Below, in pieces: positions 7,283-16,308 of a stretch of DNA of 64,000 nucleotides; position 1 is the stretch's first letter; the number at the start of each line of letters is the position of its first letter. This DNA comes from Pseudomonadota bacterium (GTDB lineage Bacteria; Pseudomonadota; Gammaproteobacteria; Steroidobacterales; Woeseiaceae). The stretch spans positions 62,001-126,000 of the forward strand of contig JADFNS010000002.1 in assembly GCA_022563255.1 (NCBI GenBank), read 5' to 3'. The translations under genes were made by a program, and so were the position numbers. The notes beneath the pieces are model-generated. The model searched no databases. It was not told the DNA's origin and was given only the letters and a program-made list of their open reading frames with translations.

Positions 7283-8368
7283 TCACGGAATCAGATCGCG
7301 ATACAGCTCTATCGTTTTGTTCACAGTATCTTCGTTGCGAAAATCGGTCGCAATTCGGGCGCGCGCCGCGTCGCCCATCCGTGCGCGCAAATTTGGATCT
7401 CGGTACAGTTTCTCGAACGCTGTGGCAAGTGACGCCGCGTCTTGCGGCGGAACGACGATACCCGATACGCCGTCAACGACCAGTTCGGGGCTGCCGCCAC
7501 TGTCGGTGACGACCGGCGGCACGCGATATGCCATCGCTTCGATGATGGAGCGCGCGAGTCCTTCGCGTTTCGTCGACGGCAGACAAAAAACGTCGCATGC
7601 GGCACTGAGTTCCGGCGCATCCGTGCGGAACCCGACGCGGTGAATACGCTCCGCGGCGGGACTTGCTTTGATTCGGGCGGTGAGTTTCTTCGCGTCCATT
7701 CGCCCGACCAGCAGCAGATGCGCGGGAATGTCAGAAGGCAGCATCCCGATGGCGTCGATCAGGTAGTCAATGCCTTTTCGCGGGCGGTAGTTCGCCGTGC
7801 AGCCGATGACGAATGCGTCTTGCGGAATTCCGAACTGGCCGAGGTCGGTGGGCTCGGAGTCATACCACTCGAGCAGATGGCCCTTGTGAATCGTGACAGG
7901 ACGGGTCGCGGGCATGCGCAGGAAGGCGGGTTGCATTTGCAGGAAATGGCGCCGGATGGCGTCAGCGACGCAAACGATTCGGTCGATGCGCGGATTCAGA
8001 TATCGCATCCACGACATCGGATCGAGAAAGCCCAGCGCGCCCACGATGCCGCGGTAGCACACGATCTTGACCGGCAATCCCCTGGCGGCCCGCAGACCGT
8101 TGGTCACGGCCTTGTTGTTGAATGTATGCACAATGTCGTATTGGCCGCGGATCAATTCGGCCCGCAGTTTTGCGATACCGTCTTTGTCGAAGTTCTTCGG
8201 CAGCCGTATGTCGATTGTCGGGACGCCAGCATCCTGGAGTACGGCGTTGTTCGGGTGATCGGCAGGGCAAACGACCGTGATCTCGACACCCGCGTTGTGC
8301 ATCCCAATAAAGGTTTGCACTGTCGGGCGATCAGCGCTTTCGGTGATGCAAAGAGAACGGATGGGCAT
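7283..8368 (-). CDS. GT4-family glycosyltransferase
   Basis: A 361 aa GT-B fold glycosyltransferase. The N-terminal acceptor domain starts M-P-I-R-S-L-C-I-T-E-S; the C-terminal donor domain has G-C-T-A-N-Y-R-P-R-K-G-I-D-Y (residues about 190-203) and the E-x7-E type motif in R-E-G-L-A-R-S-I-I-E-A-M, followed by P-V-V-T-D-S-G-G-S-P-E-L. Donor and acceptor cannot be predicted. It starts 9 bp after the TylF-like methyltransferase, so the two probably form a unit that modifies a glycan or a small surface molecule. No signal peptide is visible, so it is cytosolic or peripheral. Confidence 0.85.
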   Translation of the reverse strand: MPIRSLCITESADRPTVQTFIGMHNAGVEITVVCPADHPNNAVLQDAGVPTIDIRLPKNFDKDGIAKLRAELIRGQYDIVHTFNNKAVTNGLRAARGLPVKIVCYRGIVGALGFLDPMSWMRYLNPRIDRIVCVADAIRRHFLQMQPAFLRMPATRPVTIHKGHLLEWYDSEPTDLGQFGIPQDAFVIGCTANYRPRKGIDYLIDAIGMLPSDIPAHLLLVGRMDAKKLTARIKASPAAERIHRVGFRTDAPELSAACDVFCLPSTKREGLARSIIEAMAYRVPPVVTDSGGSPELVVDGVSGIVVPPQDAASLATAFEKLYRDPNLRARMGDAARARIATDFRNEDTVNKTIELYRDLIP

Positions 8369-8376
8369 CGTGGTTT

Positions 8377-9075
8377 TCAGGCAGAGTATGAAGGGTTATT
8401 CAATACTCGGACGGCGACTTGCTGGCCGGTCACTGAGAAACATATGTACTCATACTCCAGTCCCGATTTTTGCACGAATTCCTGGAACGCCTTGAACTCG
8501 TGTTGCTGCCAGCGGTGAAAATTGTAGTACTCATCGAACAATACGATCGCGCCGGGTTGCAGCCTGTTGCCCAGCAGATCGAATATCGTCGCCGTCGATG
8601 AATAAAGATCGCAATCGACGTGCAGGAACGCGATCGGCTCAAGATGCTTTGCCAAAAATCCGGGCAGAGTTGCGTCGAAATAACCGACGTGGAATTCGAC
8701 GTTCCCCGGTACCTTGGGCATGCGCTTCTGAGCGAACGCTCCGATCGGATTACCGTTCCAGCGCTCCTGAATACCTTCGAAAGAATCGAACCCGTGTACT
8801 GTGTTGTCGACCTCGGACGCGATCCAGCGCATGGACTTGCCGCGACCAACGCCGAATTCCAGGTGCAAACCTTCGTTGCCGACCTGACTCAGCGCGTAGC
8901 GGACCAATTGCGGATGCTTTTCGAAATACGGCGCATCGGCCATGTTGGCCCTGATGTATTCCAGCGTGTCCTTCTTGGCCTCGAGGTTCATGTCGACCAG
9001 CAGATTGGACGCGTAATGCTTGAGCATGAATCGCCGGAAGATGAATTCGCTCAATGTGCGTTTGAATAAGGGCAT
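8377..9075 (-). CDS. TylF/MycF-like class I methyltransferase
   Basis: A 232 aa SAM-dependent methyltransferase. The SAM-binding motif reads L-H-L-E-F-G-V-G-R-G-K-S, and the metal/substrate loop has F-L-H-V-D-C-D-L-Y-S-S-T followed by I-V-L-F-D-E-Y-Y-N-F, the signature of macrocin O-methyltransferase-type enzymes that act on sugar hydroxyls. In this setting, directly before a glycosyltransferase, sugar O-methylation of a glycan is a reasonable guess. Substrate unknown. It lies 23 bp downstream of the MBL hydrolase gene on the same strand. Confidence 0.83.
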   Translation of the reverse strand: MPLFKRTLSEFIFRRFMLKHYASNLLVDMNLEAKKDTLEYIRANMADAPYFEKHPQLVRYALSQVGNEGLHLEFGVGRGKSMRWIASEVDNTVHGFDSFEGIQERWNGNPIGAFAQKRMPKVPGNVEFHVGYFDATLPGFLAKHLEPIAFLHVDCDLYSSTATIFDLLGNRLQPGAIVLFDEYYNFHRWQQHEFKAFQEFVQKSGLEYEYICFSVTGQQVAVRVLNNPSYSA

Positions 9076-9098
9076 CAGCTGGCCTCAACGAGGGTTTC

Positions 9099-10121
9099 TT
9101 AACGCCGCGTACGGTACCAGATCGCCTCGTCTGAATCCTGAGTTTCGAGGTCGCCCGTCTGTACGAGGTAGTGCAGATGAGAGATCGCTTCACCGACGGC
9201 CATGATGCGATTTTTGTCGTCAATCCTTCTCTTGTAGAGCGCTGGAAAAACGTCCACGGCTCGCCGCGCTTCCTTGCACCATTCCTTTAGCGTGTCGAGC
9301 TTTTCCATGTGTTCTTTAATCAATGCGTCAATGCGCGCGTACGCCCCGCGAAACGGCTTGCCGTGAGAGGGCAGCACGAGCACGTCCTCCGGGACCCTGG
9401 ATCGCAGTTGGCGCAAGGACTCAAGCCAGTCCTGCAACGGATTCGCCAGCGGGTCCCTCGGCCAGACGCTGACGTTCGATGAAATCGTTGGCAGTAACTG
9501 GTCGCCGGCGATCAGTACGTTGCGGTCGCAATCGTAAAGACATGCGTGTTCCGGCGAGTGACCGCCGCCAGTAATGATTTCCCATCGTTGCCCGTCAATG
9601 AGCAGATTGTCGCCGTCATTCAGGCGCAGGTAGGCCTCGGGGAGGGGCGTTACGAACTTACCGAAAAAACCGAATGCCTTTTTGTAGTTCGCAAGCTGCT
9701 CATCGGTAAATCCGGCCTTCTTGTAAAACAGAACGCCCTCGATGGGCGCGTCGCGGTCGATGTCAGCAACCAGGATGCGGCACAGCATGTATTCGTCACG
9801 CGTCATCCAGAAGTCGACATCGAAATGTCGTGCCAGGAATCCCGCGCAACCGACATGATCCGGATGCATGTGGGTTGCGATGATGCGCGCGGCGGGATCG
9901 CCGCCCATGGCGCCGGAAAATACCGCGTGCCATGTCTTCCGGGTTTCATCGTTGCCAACGCCCGTATCAGCGATGGCCCACCGATCGCCTTCGCGCAGGA
10001 GCCACAAGTTGATGTGCCTGAGCGCAAAAGGCAGCGGCATGCGCAACCACTCGACGCCGTCGGCTACAGTTAACGTGTGGCCGTTGTCAGGACGGCTATC
10101 AAACTCGTACTCGATCCCCAT
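9099..10121 (-). CDS. MBL-fold metallohydrolase
   Basis: A 340 aa metallo-beta-lactamase-fold hydrolase with the zinc motif T-H-M-H-P-D-H at residues 83-89, a second ligand in G-G-G-H-S-P-E-H, the bridging Asp in I-A-G-D-Q-L-L and a terminal H in L-P-S-H-G-K-P-F. A C-terminal helical extension of about 80 residues resembles the thioesterase/glyoxalase II-like subgroup. It begins 1 bp after the stop of the indolepyruvate oxidoreductase gene and is almost certainly co-transcribed with it. A role as an acyl-CoA or arylacetyl-CoA thioesterase would fit that enzyme's product, but this is inference. Confidence 0.85.
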   Translation of the reverse strand: MGIEYEFDSRPDNGHTLTVADGVEWLRMPLPFALRHINLWLLREGDRWAIADTGVGNDETRKTWHAVFSGAMGGDPAARIIATHMHPDHVGCAGFLARHFDVDFWMTRDEYMLCRILVADIDRDAPIEGVLFYKKAGFTDEQLANYKKAFGFFGKFVTPLPEAYLRLNDGDNLLIDGQRWEIITGGGHSPEHACLYDCDRNVLIAGDQLLPTISSNVSVWPRDPLANPLQDWLESLRQLRSRVPEDVLVLPSHGKPFRGAYARIDALIKEHMEKLDTLKEWCKEARRAVDVFPALYKRRIDDKNRIMAVGEAISHLHYLVQTGDLETQDSDEAIWYRTRR

Positions 10122-10122
10122 A

Positions 10123-13100
10123 TCAGGATTGTAGTTTGATTTGCTGGCGAACTCGATCCACAGATTCTTGTTTGACCGGCCCGAAACCGCGGATATTCAT
10201 GTACAGCCCGATCGTTTCAGCAGCTTTGGGTAATTGGTCCTCTTGCAGCTCAGGTAACAGACCATCGACTAACTCTTCGAACTCGACGATCAGTTCGCGC
10301 TCCAACCGTCGTTCCGCAGTCCTGCCGAAGATATCGAAAGCGGTGCCACGCAGGCCGCGCATTCTGGCCAGTATCCGGAACAGCGGCAGGATCCAGGCGC
10401 CGAACTCCCTCTTGCGGGGTCGCCCGCGTGCATCCAATCCGGCGTTGAGAAACGGTGGCGCGAGATGAAAACGAAATTTAGCGCCTGCGCCGAATTCCGC
10501 GCGCACCGAGGCGATGAATTCCGGGCGTGTATGCAGTCTTGCAACTTCGTATTCGTCTTTATAGCTCAGTAATTTGAAGTAGCTTTTCGCCACCGCGGTG
10601 GCCAGATCGTCATCGCCGCCGAGTGCGTTCTCGCAATTGCGCACGCGCTCAACCATGGCTTCGTAGCGTTTCGCGAGCTCTTCATTCTGATAAGCGACCA
10701 GAAAATCCCGACGCCTGGCGACGACGGAGTCCAGCGTTTCGGCTGCATAGTCTTCTTCATGCAACTGCTCTTCAATTTGCTCCGGATGCAGCGCGGCAAT
10801 GCGGCCCCAGGTGAACGCCCGCCGGTTGTTGTCGACCGCTACGCCGTTGAGCTCGATCGCGCGCATCAGCGCTTTGTGCGAGACCGGTACCAAGCCGCGT
10901 TGCCAGGCGAATCCAAGCAGCAAGACGTTCGCATAAATCGTATCGCCCAGCAGTTTTTGCGCCAGTTGGTTCGCATTTACGGTGGCCAGATTGTCGGACC
11001 CGATGGCGTCGGCGATCGCCTCGATGCGATCCGGCGCGCGCAAATTGGCGTCCCTGTGCATGACAAAATCGGCAGTCATCATCTGCGCGGAATTGACGAC
11101 GGCCCGGGTATGGTTTTTGCGGTAGGTGATCGAGGCCTTGGGTGATGAACTGACCACCAGATCGCAGCCTATCAGCGCGTCAGCACGCGCTGCTTCGACG
11201 CGTACCTGATTGATGTCAGACGGCTGTGGCGCGATGCGAATGTAGCAGAGCACCGGACCGAATTTTTGTGCGAAGCCCAAGAAGTCCAGGACGCTGGCTC
11301 CCTTGCCCTCGAGATGTGCCGCCATCGTGATGAGCGCGCCAATCGTGATCACGCCGGTGCCGCCGACGCCGGTCACAAGCAAGTCAAAGCAGGAATCGAT
11401 CGACGGTATGTCAGGCGGCGTCAGTGACTCGGCGGCCGTGGTCAACGGCGGGTTGTCTTTGGACGCAGCCGAACGGGCGGATACATCGCCCTCCACGGTG
11501 ACAAAACTCGGGCAAAAACCGTTGATGCAGGAGAAATCCTTATTGCAAGTGTTCTGGTCGATCTGCCGCTTGCGCCCGAACGGTGTTTCTTTTGGCACAA
11601 CAGACAGGCAATTGGATTCGACCGAACAATCGCCACAGCCCTCGCAGACAAGCTCGTTGATGACGACGAATTTCTTCGGCTCGACCAGGCTGCCGCGTTT
11701 ACGCCGTCGGCGCTTTTCGAGAGCGCAGGTCTGGGCATAGATCAGGATGCTGACGCCGGGGATGTCACGCAGCTCGCGTTGAATGCCGTCCATTTCGCGT
11801 CGGTGTGAAATCGTGGTCCCGGCAGGAAAATCGCCGGCATTGAATAACTCGGGTTCGTCGGAAACCAGTGCAATGCGGTCTATGCCTTCGGCGCGTACCG
11901 AATGCGCTATCGAGTGTACCGAAATGGGCCCATCCACCGGCTGTCCCCCGGTCATGGCGACGGCGTCGTTGTACAGAATTTTGAAAGTAATATTGGTAGC
12001 AGCGGCAACGGCCTGGCGGATGGCCAGCGATCCGGAGTGGTAAAAGGTGCCGTCGCCCAGGTTTTGAAATATATGCTGCCCGCCGTTGAATTTTGAACGG
12101 GCTATCCAGTTGACGCCTTCGCCACCCATCTGAATAAGGCCGTCCGTGTCGCGGTCCATCCAGTTGGCCATGAAATGGCAGCCGATGCCGGCGAGCGCCT
12201 TCGATCCCTCGGGAACCTTCGTCGACGAATTGTGCGGACAGCCGGAGCAAAAATAGGGTATGCGTTTCGCACCGTCGATTTCAATTACCGCGCCGCGATC
12301 TCGCAGCAGCAATTTTGCGCGCCGCATGAAGGTATCGCCACCAAACTCACGGTCCATGCGTTTTGCCACGATTTCGGCGAGCAGCAAGGGCGACAACTCA
12401 CCGACCCAGGGCACCAGGCGATTGCCGTTCTCGTCTTGCTTGCCCACCATGAGTTTCGGCTTGCGACCGGGGTAGTCGTAAAAATATTCCTTGAACTGAC
12501 TTTCGATGATGCCGCGCTTTTCTTCGACGATGAGCACCTCGTGCTTGTTTTTTACAAATTCGAGCGCGCCATTGGGTTCGAGTGGCCAGACCATGCCGAC
12601 TTTGTAGACGTCGAGGCCGATTTTCGCGGCGGCGGCGGCATCAATGCCCAACAACCGTAGCGCCTCCATGAGATCGAGGTGGGCCTTGCCGGTCGTGACA
12701 ATGCCGAAGCGGGCATTGGGTACGGCAAAAATCTTTCTGTCGATGGGATTTGCGGCAGCAAACGCGAGCGTTGCTGCTTTCTTCGCTTCAAGACGCTCTT
12801 CGATCTGCGGTCCCGGAAAATCCGGCCAGCGATAATGCAATCCACCGGCGGGCGGCACGAAATTTTCGGGGACTACGAACTGCGGGTCGTTCGGTAACTC
12901 GACCGACATTGCCGATTCAACCGTTTCGGATATGGCCTTGAAGCCGACCCACATGCCCGAGAAGCGTGACAGCGCGAGACCGTAGAGGCCGAACTCAAGA
13001 TACTCGGCGACGCTGGCGGGATTCAGGTTGGGCATGACGAAGGTCATGAACGCAACGTCGGACTGGTGCGGCATCGAGGACGACACGCAACCGTGATCGT

Positions 13101-13578
13101 CTCCGGCGACGACCAGGACGCCGCCGTGCGGCGAGCTGCCGTAGGCGTTGCCATGCTTGAGCGCATCGCCGGCGCGGTCGACCCCGGGCCCTTTGCCGTA
13201 CCAAATCCCGAACACACCGTCGACGGTGCGGTCCGGGTCGGTTTCTACCTGTTGCGATCCCAATATGGCAGTGGCCGCAAGCTCTTCGTTGACGGCCGGC
13301 AGGAATTCGATGTTGCTCTCGGCGAGAAAGGACTTCGCGCGCCACAGCTCCAGGTCGTACGTGCCCAGCGGCGAGCCGCGGTAGCCGCTGATGAAGCCCG
13401 CGGTATTGAGCCCGGCCGCACGGTCCAGCGTGCGTTGCATCAGCGGGATGCGCACCAGGGCCTGCGTTCCGGTCAGAAAAATACGCCCGGATTCGCGCCG
13501 ATAGCGGTCATCGAGCTCGTAATTGTCGAGTGGATACAAAGGTGGCGCGGCGGTTTGTGGCATGCGGGCGTCCGGCAT
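10123..13578 (-). CDS. Indolepyruvate:ferredoxin oxidoreductase, fused alpha-gamma form
   Basis: A TPP- and iron-sulfur-dependent enzyme of about 1150 aa that decarboxylates aryl-2-oxoacids (indole-, phenyl-, hydroxyphenylpyruvate) to arylacetyl-CoA with ferredoxin as acceptor. Order: IorA-like pyrimidine-binding region (I-S-G-Y-R-G-S-P-L-G), TPP/FeS region (F-C-S-G-C-P-H-N and G-G-E-G-V-N-W), a Cys-rich ferredoxin segment (V-C-E-G-C-G-D-C...C-N-K-D-F-S-C), a gamma domain (G-V-G-G-T-G-V-I-T-I-G), then the C-terminal region typical of one-chain bacterial IORs. Start uncertain: ATG 13578, or GTG at 13590. It is divergent from an Lrp/AsnC regulator and close to the phenylacetate genes. Confidence 0.9.
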   Translation of the reverse strand: MPDARMPQTAAPPLYPLDNYELDDRYRRESGRIFLTGTQALVRIPLMQRTLDRAAGLNTAGFISGYRGSPLGTYDLELWRAKSFLAESNIEFLPAVNEELAATAILGSQQVETDPDRTVDGVFGIWYGKGPGVDRAGDALKHGNAYGSSPHGGVLVVAGDDHGCVSSSMPHQSDVAFMTFVMPNLNPASVAEYLEFGLYGLALSRFSGMWVGFKAISETVESAMSVELPNDPQFVVPENFVPPAGGLHYRWPDFPGPQIEERLEAKKAATLAFAAANPIDRKIFAVPNARFGIVTTGKAHLDLMEALRLLGIDAAAAAKIGLDVYKVGMVWPLEPNGALEFVKNKHEVLIVEEKRGIIESQFKEYFYDYPGRKPKLMVGKQDENGNRLVPWVGELSPLLLAEIVAKRMDREFGGDTFMRRAKLLLRDRGAVIEIDGAKRIPYFCSGCPHNSSTKVPEGSKALAGIGCHFMANWMDRDTDGLIQMGGEGVNWIARSKFNGGQHIFQNLGDGTFYHSGSLAIRQAVAAATNITFKILYNDAVAMTGGQPVDGPISVHSIAHSVRAEGIDRIALVSDEPELFNAGDFPAGTTISHRREMDGIQRELRDIPGVSILIYAQTCALEKRRRRKRGSLVEPKKFVVINELVCEGCGDCSVESNCLSVVPKETPFGRKRQIDQNTCNKDFSCINGFCPSFVTVEGDVSARSAASKDNPPLTTAAESLTPPDIPSIDSCFDLLVTGVGGTGVITIGALITMAAHLEGKGASVLDFLGFAQKFGPVLCYIRIAPQPSDINQVRVEAARADALIGCDLVVSSSPKASITYRKNHTRAVVNSAQMMTADFVMHRDANLRAPDRIEAIADAIGSDNLATVNANQLAQKLLGDTIYANVLLLGFAWQRGLVPVSHKALMRAIELNGVAVDNNRRAFTWGRIAALHPEQIEEQLHEEDYAAETLDSVVARRRDFLVAYQNEELAKRYEAMVERVRNCENALGGDDDLATAVAKSYFKLLSYKDEYEVARLHTRPEFIASVRAEFGAGAKFRFHLAPPFLNAGLDARGRPRKREFGAWILPLFRILARMRGLRGTAFDIFGRTAERRLERELIVEFEELVDGLLPELQEDQLPKAAETIGLYMNIRGFGPVKQESVDRVRQQIKLQS

Positions 13579-13720
13579 TGAGGGAATCACGCAGTGTCGC
13601 AGAAAAAGCGCGGACAGCGATGCCGATCGTCCCGGTAATCAAGTAATGTTCGAGAAAATATACCAAAACAACCGTAAAAATGGCAAAATAAGTCTGAATT
13701 AGCGATTTGAATGAGAAATC

Positions 13721-14182
13721 ATGCTTGAGTCCAAAGATCGGCGCATCCTCTGTGAGTTGCAGCGCGACAGTCGCACGACCATGCACGAACTGGCGGACCG
13801 GGTTGGCATGTCGTCATCCGCATGCTGGCGACGGGTGAAAGCGCTGGAGAGCGACGGCATCATCCGTCGTTACACCGTCATCGTCGACACGAAGAAGGCG
13901 GGCTTTGGTTTGTCGTCGATGGTGAACGTATCGCTGGCCCGGCATGAACAAAAGAACGTCGATCACTTCGTTCGCGAAGTTTCTCGTCATCCCGAAGTGC
14001 TGGAGTGTTTCGCGACGACCGGTGAAGCGGATTTTCACCTGCGCGTCGTGGTTGAAAACATGGATGCGTACAACGAGTTTCTCGACGAGTTTATCTTCAA
14101 GCTTCCCGGCGTCTCGCGCGTGCGTTCGAACATCGTCCTCAAGGAGATCAAGACGGATACCGCGCTACCGTTCAGGGTCTAG
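13721..14182 (+). CDS. Lrp/AsnC family regulator, divergent from the ferredoxin oxidoreductase
   Basis: A 153 aa regulator with an N-terminal HTH (D-R-R-I-L-C-E-L-Q...H-E-L-A-D-R-V-G-M-S-S-S-A-C-W-R-R-V) and a C-terminal RAM domain (T-T-G-E-A-D-F-H-L-R-V-V-V-E-N-M-D-A-Y-N-E-F). It is divergently arranged with the indolepyruvate oxidoreductase across a 142-bp AT-rich spacer, so it probably controls that operon in response to an aromatic amino acid. Its 3' end overlaps the paaZ 3' end by 4 bp, both stops sharing a CTAG. It is similar in layout and ending to the regulator at 6769. Confidence 0.9.
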   Translation: MLESKDRRILCELQRDSRTTMHELADRVGMSSSACWRRVKALESDGIIRRYTVIVDTKKAGFGLSSMVNVSLARHEQKNVDHFVREVSRHPEVLECFATTGEADFHLRVVVENMDAYNEFLDEFIFKLPGVSRVRSNIVLKEIKTDTALPFRV

Positions 14183-16233
14183 TTCACGCTTGCCCAATGC
14201 TCATTGGTCGCCACCAGCGTCAGCACATCGTATTGGGCAACGGCATCGCCGTCCTGGTTGGTCACCTCACAATCCCAGCGAACTTCGCCATATCCTGAGC
14301 CCGCTCGCAGCGTTTTTTGTTTGCAGGCGAGCCTGACTTTGAGTGTGTCGCCGTAATTGACCGGTTTGGCGAAACGCAGATCGTCGATGCCGTAATTGGC
14401 CAGGACCGGGCCGAAATCCGGATCGACAAACAGACCGGCGGCGAACGCGACGATGAGATAGCCGTGCGCCACCCGGCCATCGAAGAACGGGTTTTTGGCC
14501 GCAGCTTCTTCATCAGTGTGCGCGTAGAAATTATCGCCCGTAAAATCGGCAAAGTGCAGAATGTCTTCCAGCGTGACTTCGCGGGAGTCCGTTACCAACG
14601 TGTCGCCAATAGCGAGTTGCTCGAAAGTCTTGCGGAAGGGGTGCACGTCGAGTTCGTTCTGGTCAGCGCCGCGAATCCAGCGATGACCGATTGCCGTCAA
14701 GGTTTCTGGCGATCCCTGAATCGCCGAGCGCTGCATGTAATGCAACACGCCGCGCACGCCGCCGAGTTCCTCGCCGCCGCCGGCTCGCCCGGGACCGCCG
14801 TGAACCAGGTGTGCAAGCGGTGAGCCGTGGCCGGTCGATTCCGCAGCGCAGTGACGGTTGATCACGATCAGGCGGCCATGGTAGGCGGCCGTGCCGAGTA
14901 CCAGTTCGCGCGCGACGTCGTTGTCGTTGGTCATCACGGAACTGACGAGACTGCCGCCGCCAAGCAGCGAAAGTTCGATCGCCTCGTCGAGGGATGCGTA
15001 AGGGAGCACTGTGCTCACCGGTCCAAAGGCCTCAACCGAATGCACACTGGTCGAGGACAGCGGCCGCTCGCAATGCAGCAGCGTCGGCATGAAAAACGCA
15101 CCCTTCTTCACATCGGCGTCGACCAGATCGAAATCGTCATCGCCACCGTAAACAATGTCTGCCTCGCCGGAAAGTTCCCTGACCCGGTCCCGGACCTCAT
15201 CTCTCTGGCTCTGACTGGCCAATGCGCCCATGTCGACGTCCTTGCTCGCCGGATTGCCGACGCGCACTTCGCCGAGGGCTTTCGACAACGCCTCGACGAC
15301 CGCTTCCGTGATCGCTGATGGCACGATGATGCGGCGGATAGCCGTGCATTTCTGCCCGGCTTTGCTGGTCATCTCGCGCGTGACTTCCTTGATATACAGG
15401 TCAAACTCGGGTGTGCCGGGCACGGCATCCGGTCCCAGAATCGATGCGTTGAGCGAGTCCGTTTCGGCCGTAAAGGCAACCGACTTGCTGATGACTCGCG
15501 GATGTTGCTGCAATAACTCGGCCGTGCTCTTGGAACCTGTGAAAGCGATCGTATCCTGGCAATCGAGGTGCTCGAACAGATCGCCGACGCTGCCGCATAT
15601 CAACTGCAAGGCGCCATCGGGCAGGATGCCGCTGGCGATGATGCGGCGGACCATCAACTCAGTCAGATAGGCGGTCGACGACGCGGGTTTGACGATGGCA
15701 GGTACGCCGGCCAGCAACGCGGGAGCCAGTTTTTCGAGCATGCCCCAGCAAGGAAAATTGAACGCGTTGATGTGGATGGCGGCGCCCAGTTTGGGCGTAA
15801 AAATATGTTGGCCCACGAACGTGCCATTTTTGGACAAGGGCTCCGGTGGTCCGTCGAGGTATACGTGATCGTTGGGCATTTCACGGCGGCCCTTGCTCGA
15901 AAAGACAAACATCGTGGAGATGCCGCCTTCGATATCGACCCAGCTGTCGCCTCGCGTTGCACCGGTCTGGGTTGATAGCGAGTAAAGCTCCTGCTTGTGC
16001 TCCAGCAAATATTTGGCGAGCGCTTTGAGCATTTCACTGCGCTCGTGAAACGTATATTTACGCAGATTCGCGCCACCGACTGTTCGTGCATGACTCAGTA
16101 TGTCGCCGAAATCCAGGCCGGCGCTGGTGATCGTGGCCAGTGGATCGCCGTTGACTGCGCTGGTGAGGATCGCGCCGTCGCCGTCGCCTTCCACCCACTG
16201 ACCGATGACGAAATTGCCGAGTTTGGTTTGCAT
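14179..16233 (-). CDS. paaZ: Bifunctional oxepin-CoA hydrolase / semialdehyde dehydrogenase
   Basis: A 684 aa fusion that opens the oxepin-CoA ring and oxidises the resulting 3-oxo-5,6-dehydrosuberyl-CoA semialdehyde. Residues 1 to about 520 are an aldehyde dehydrogenase (cofactor region P-A-I-V-K-P-A-S, catalytic Glu in F-T-A-E-T-D-S-L-N, catalytic Cys in G-Q-K-C-T-A-I-R-R). The last 150 or so are a MaoC-like (R)-hydratase domain with catalytic Asp/His in D-F-T-G-D-N-F-Y-A-H-T-D and G-R-V-A-H-G-Y. Full length matches E. coli PaaZ. It is divergent from paaX-paaI-paaABCDE, so PaaX probably controls both directions. Confidence 0.96.
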   Translation of the reverse strand: MQTKLGNFVIGQWVEGDGDGAILTSAVNGDPLATITSAGLDFGDILSHARTVGGANLRKYTFHERSEMLKALAKYLLEHKQELYSLSTQTGATRGDSWVDIEGGISTMFVFSSKGRREMPNDHVYLDGPPEPLSKNGTFVGQHIFTPKLGAAIHINAFNFPCWGMLEKLAPALLAGVPAIVKPASSTAYLTELMVRRIIASGILPDGALQLICGSVGDLFEHLDCQDTIAFTGSKSTAELLQQHPRVISKSVAFTAETDSLNASILGPDAVPGTPEFDLYIKEVTREMTSKAGQKCTAIRRIIVPSAITEAVVEALSKALGEVRVGNPASKDVDMGALASQSQRDEVRDRVRELSGEADIVYGGDDDFDLVDADVKKGAFFMPTLLHCERPLSSTSVHSVEAFGPVSTVLPYASLDEAIELSLLGGGSLVSSVMTNDNDVARELVLGTAAYHGRLIVINRHCAAESTGHGSPLAHLVHGGPGRAGGGEELGGVRGVLHYMQRSAIQGSPETLTAIGHRWIRGADQNELDVHPFRKTFEQLAIGDTLVTDSREVTLEDILHFADFTGDNFYAHTDEEAAAKNPFFDGRVAHGYLIVAFAAGLFVDPDFGPVLANYGIDDLRFAKPVNYGDTLKVRLACKQKTLRAGSGYGEVRWDCEVTNQDGDAVAQYDVLTLVATNEHWASVN

Positions 16234-16308
16234 ACAAAAACCGACCAGATTTGAAAAAAAGTGTATCAGATTGTACGGTCACTACGATTGAAAGCAAGCG
16301 GGGTTCGA

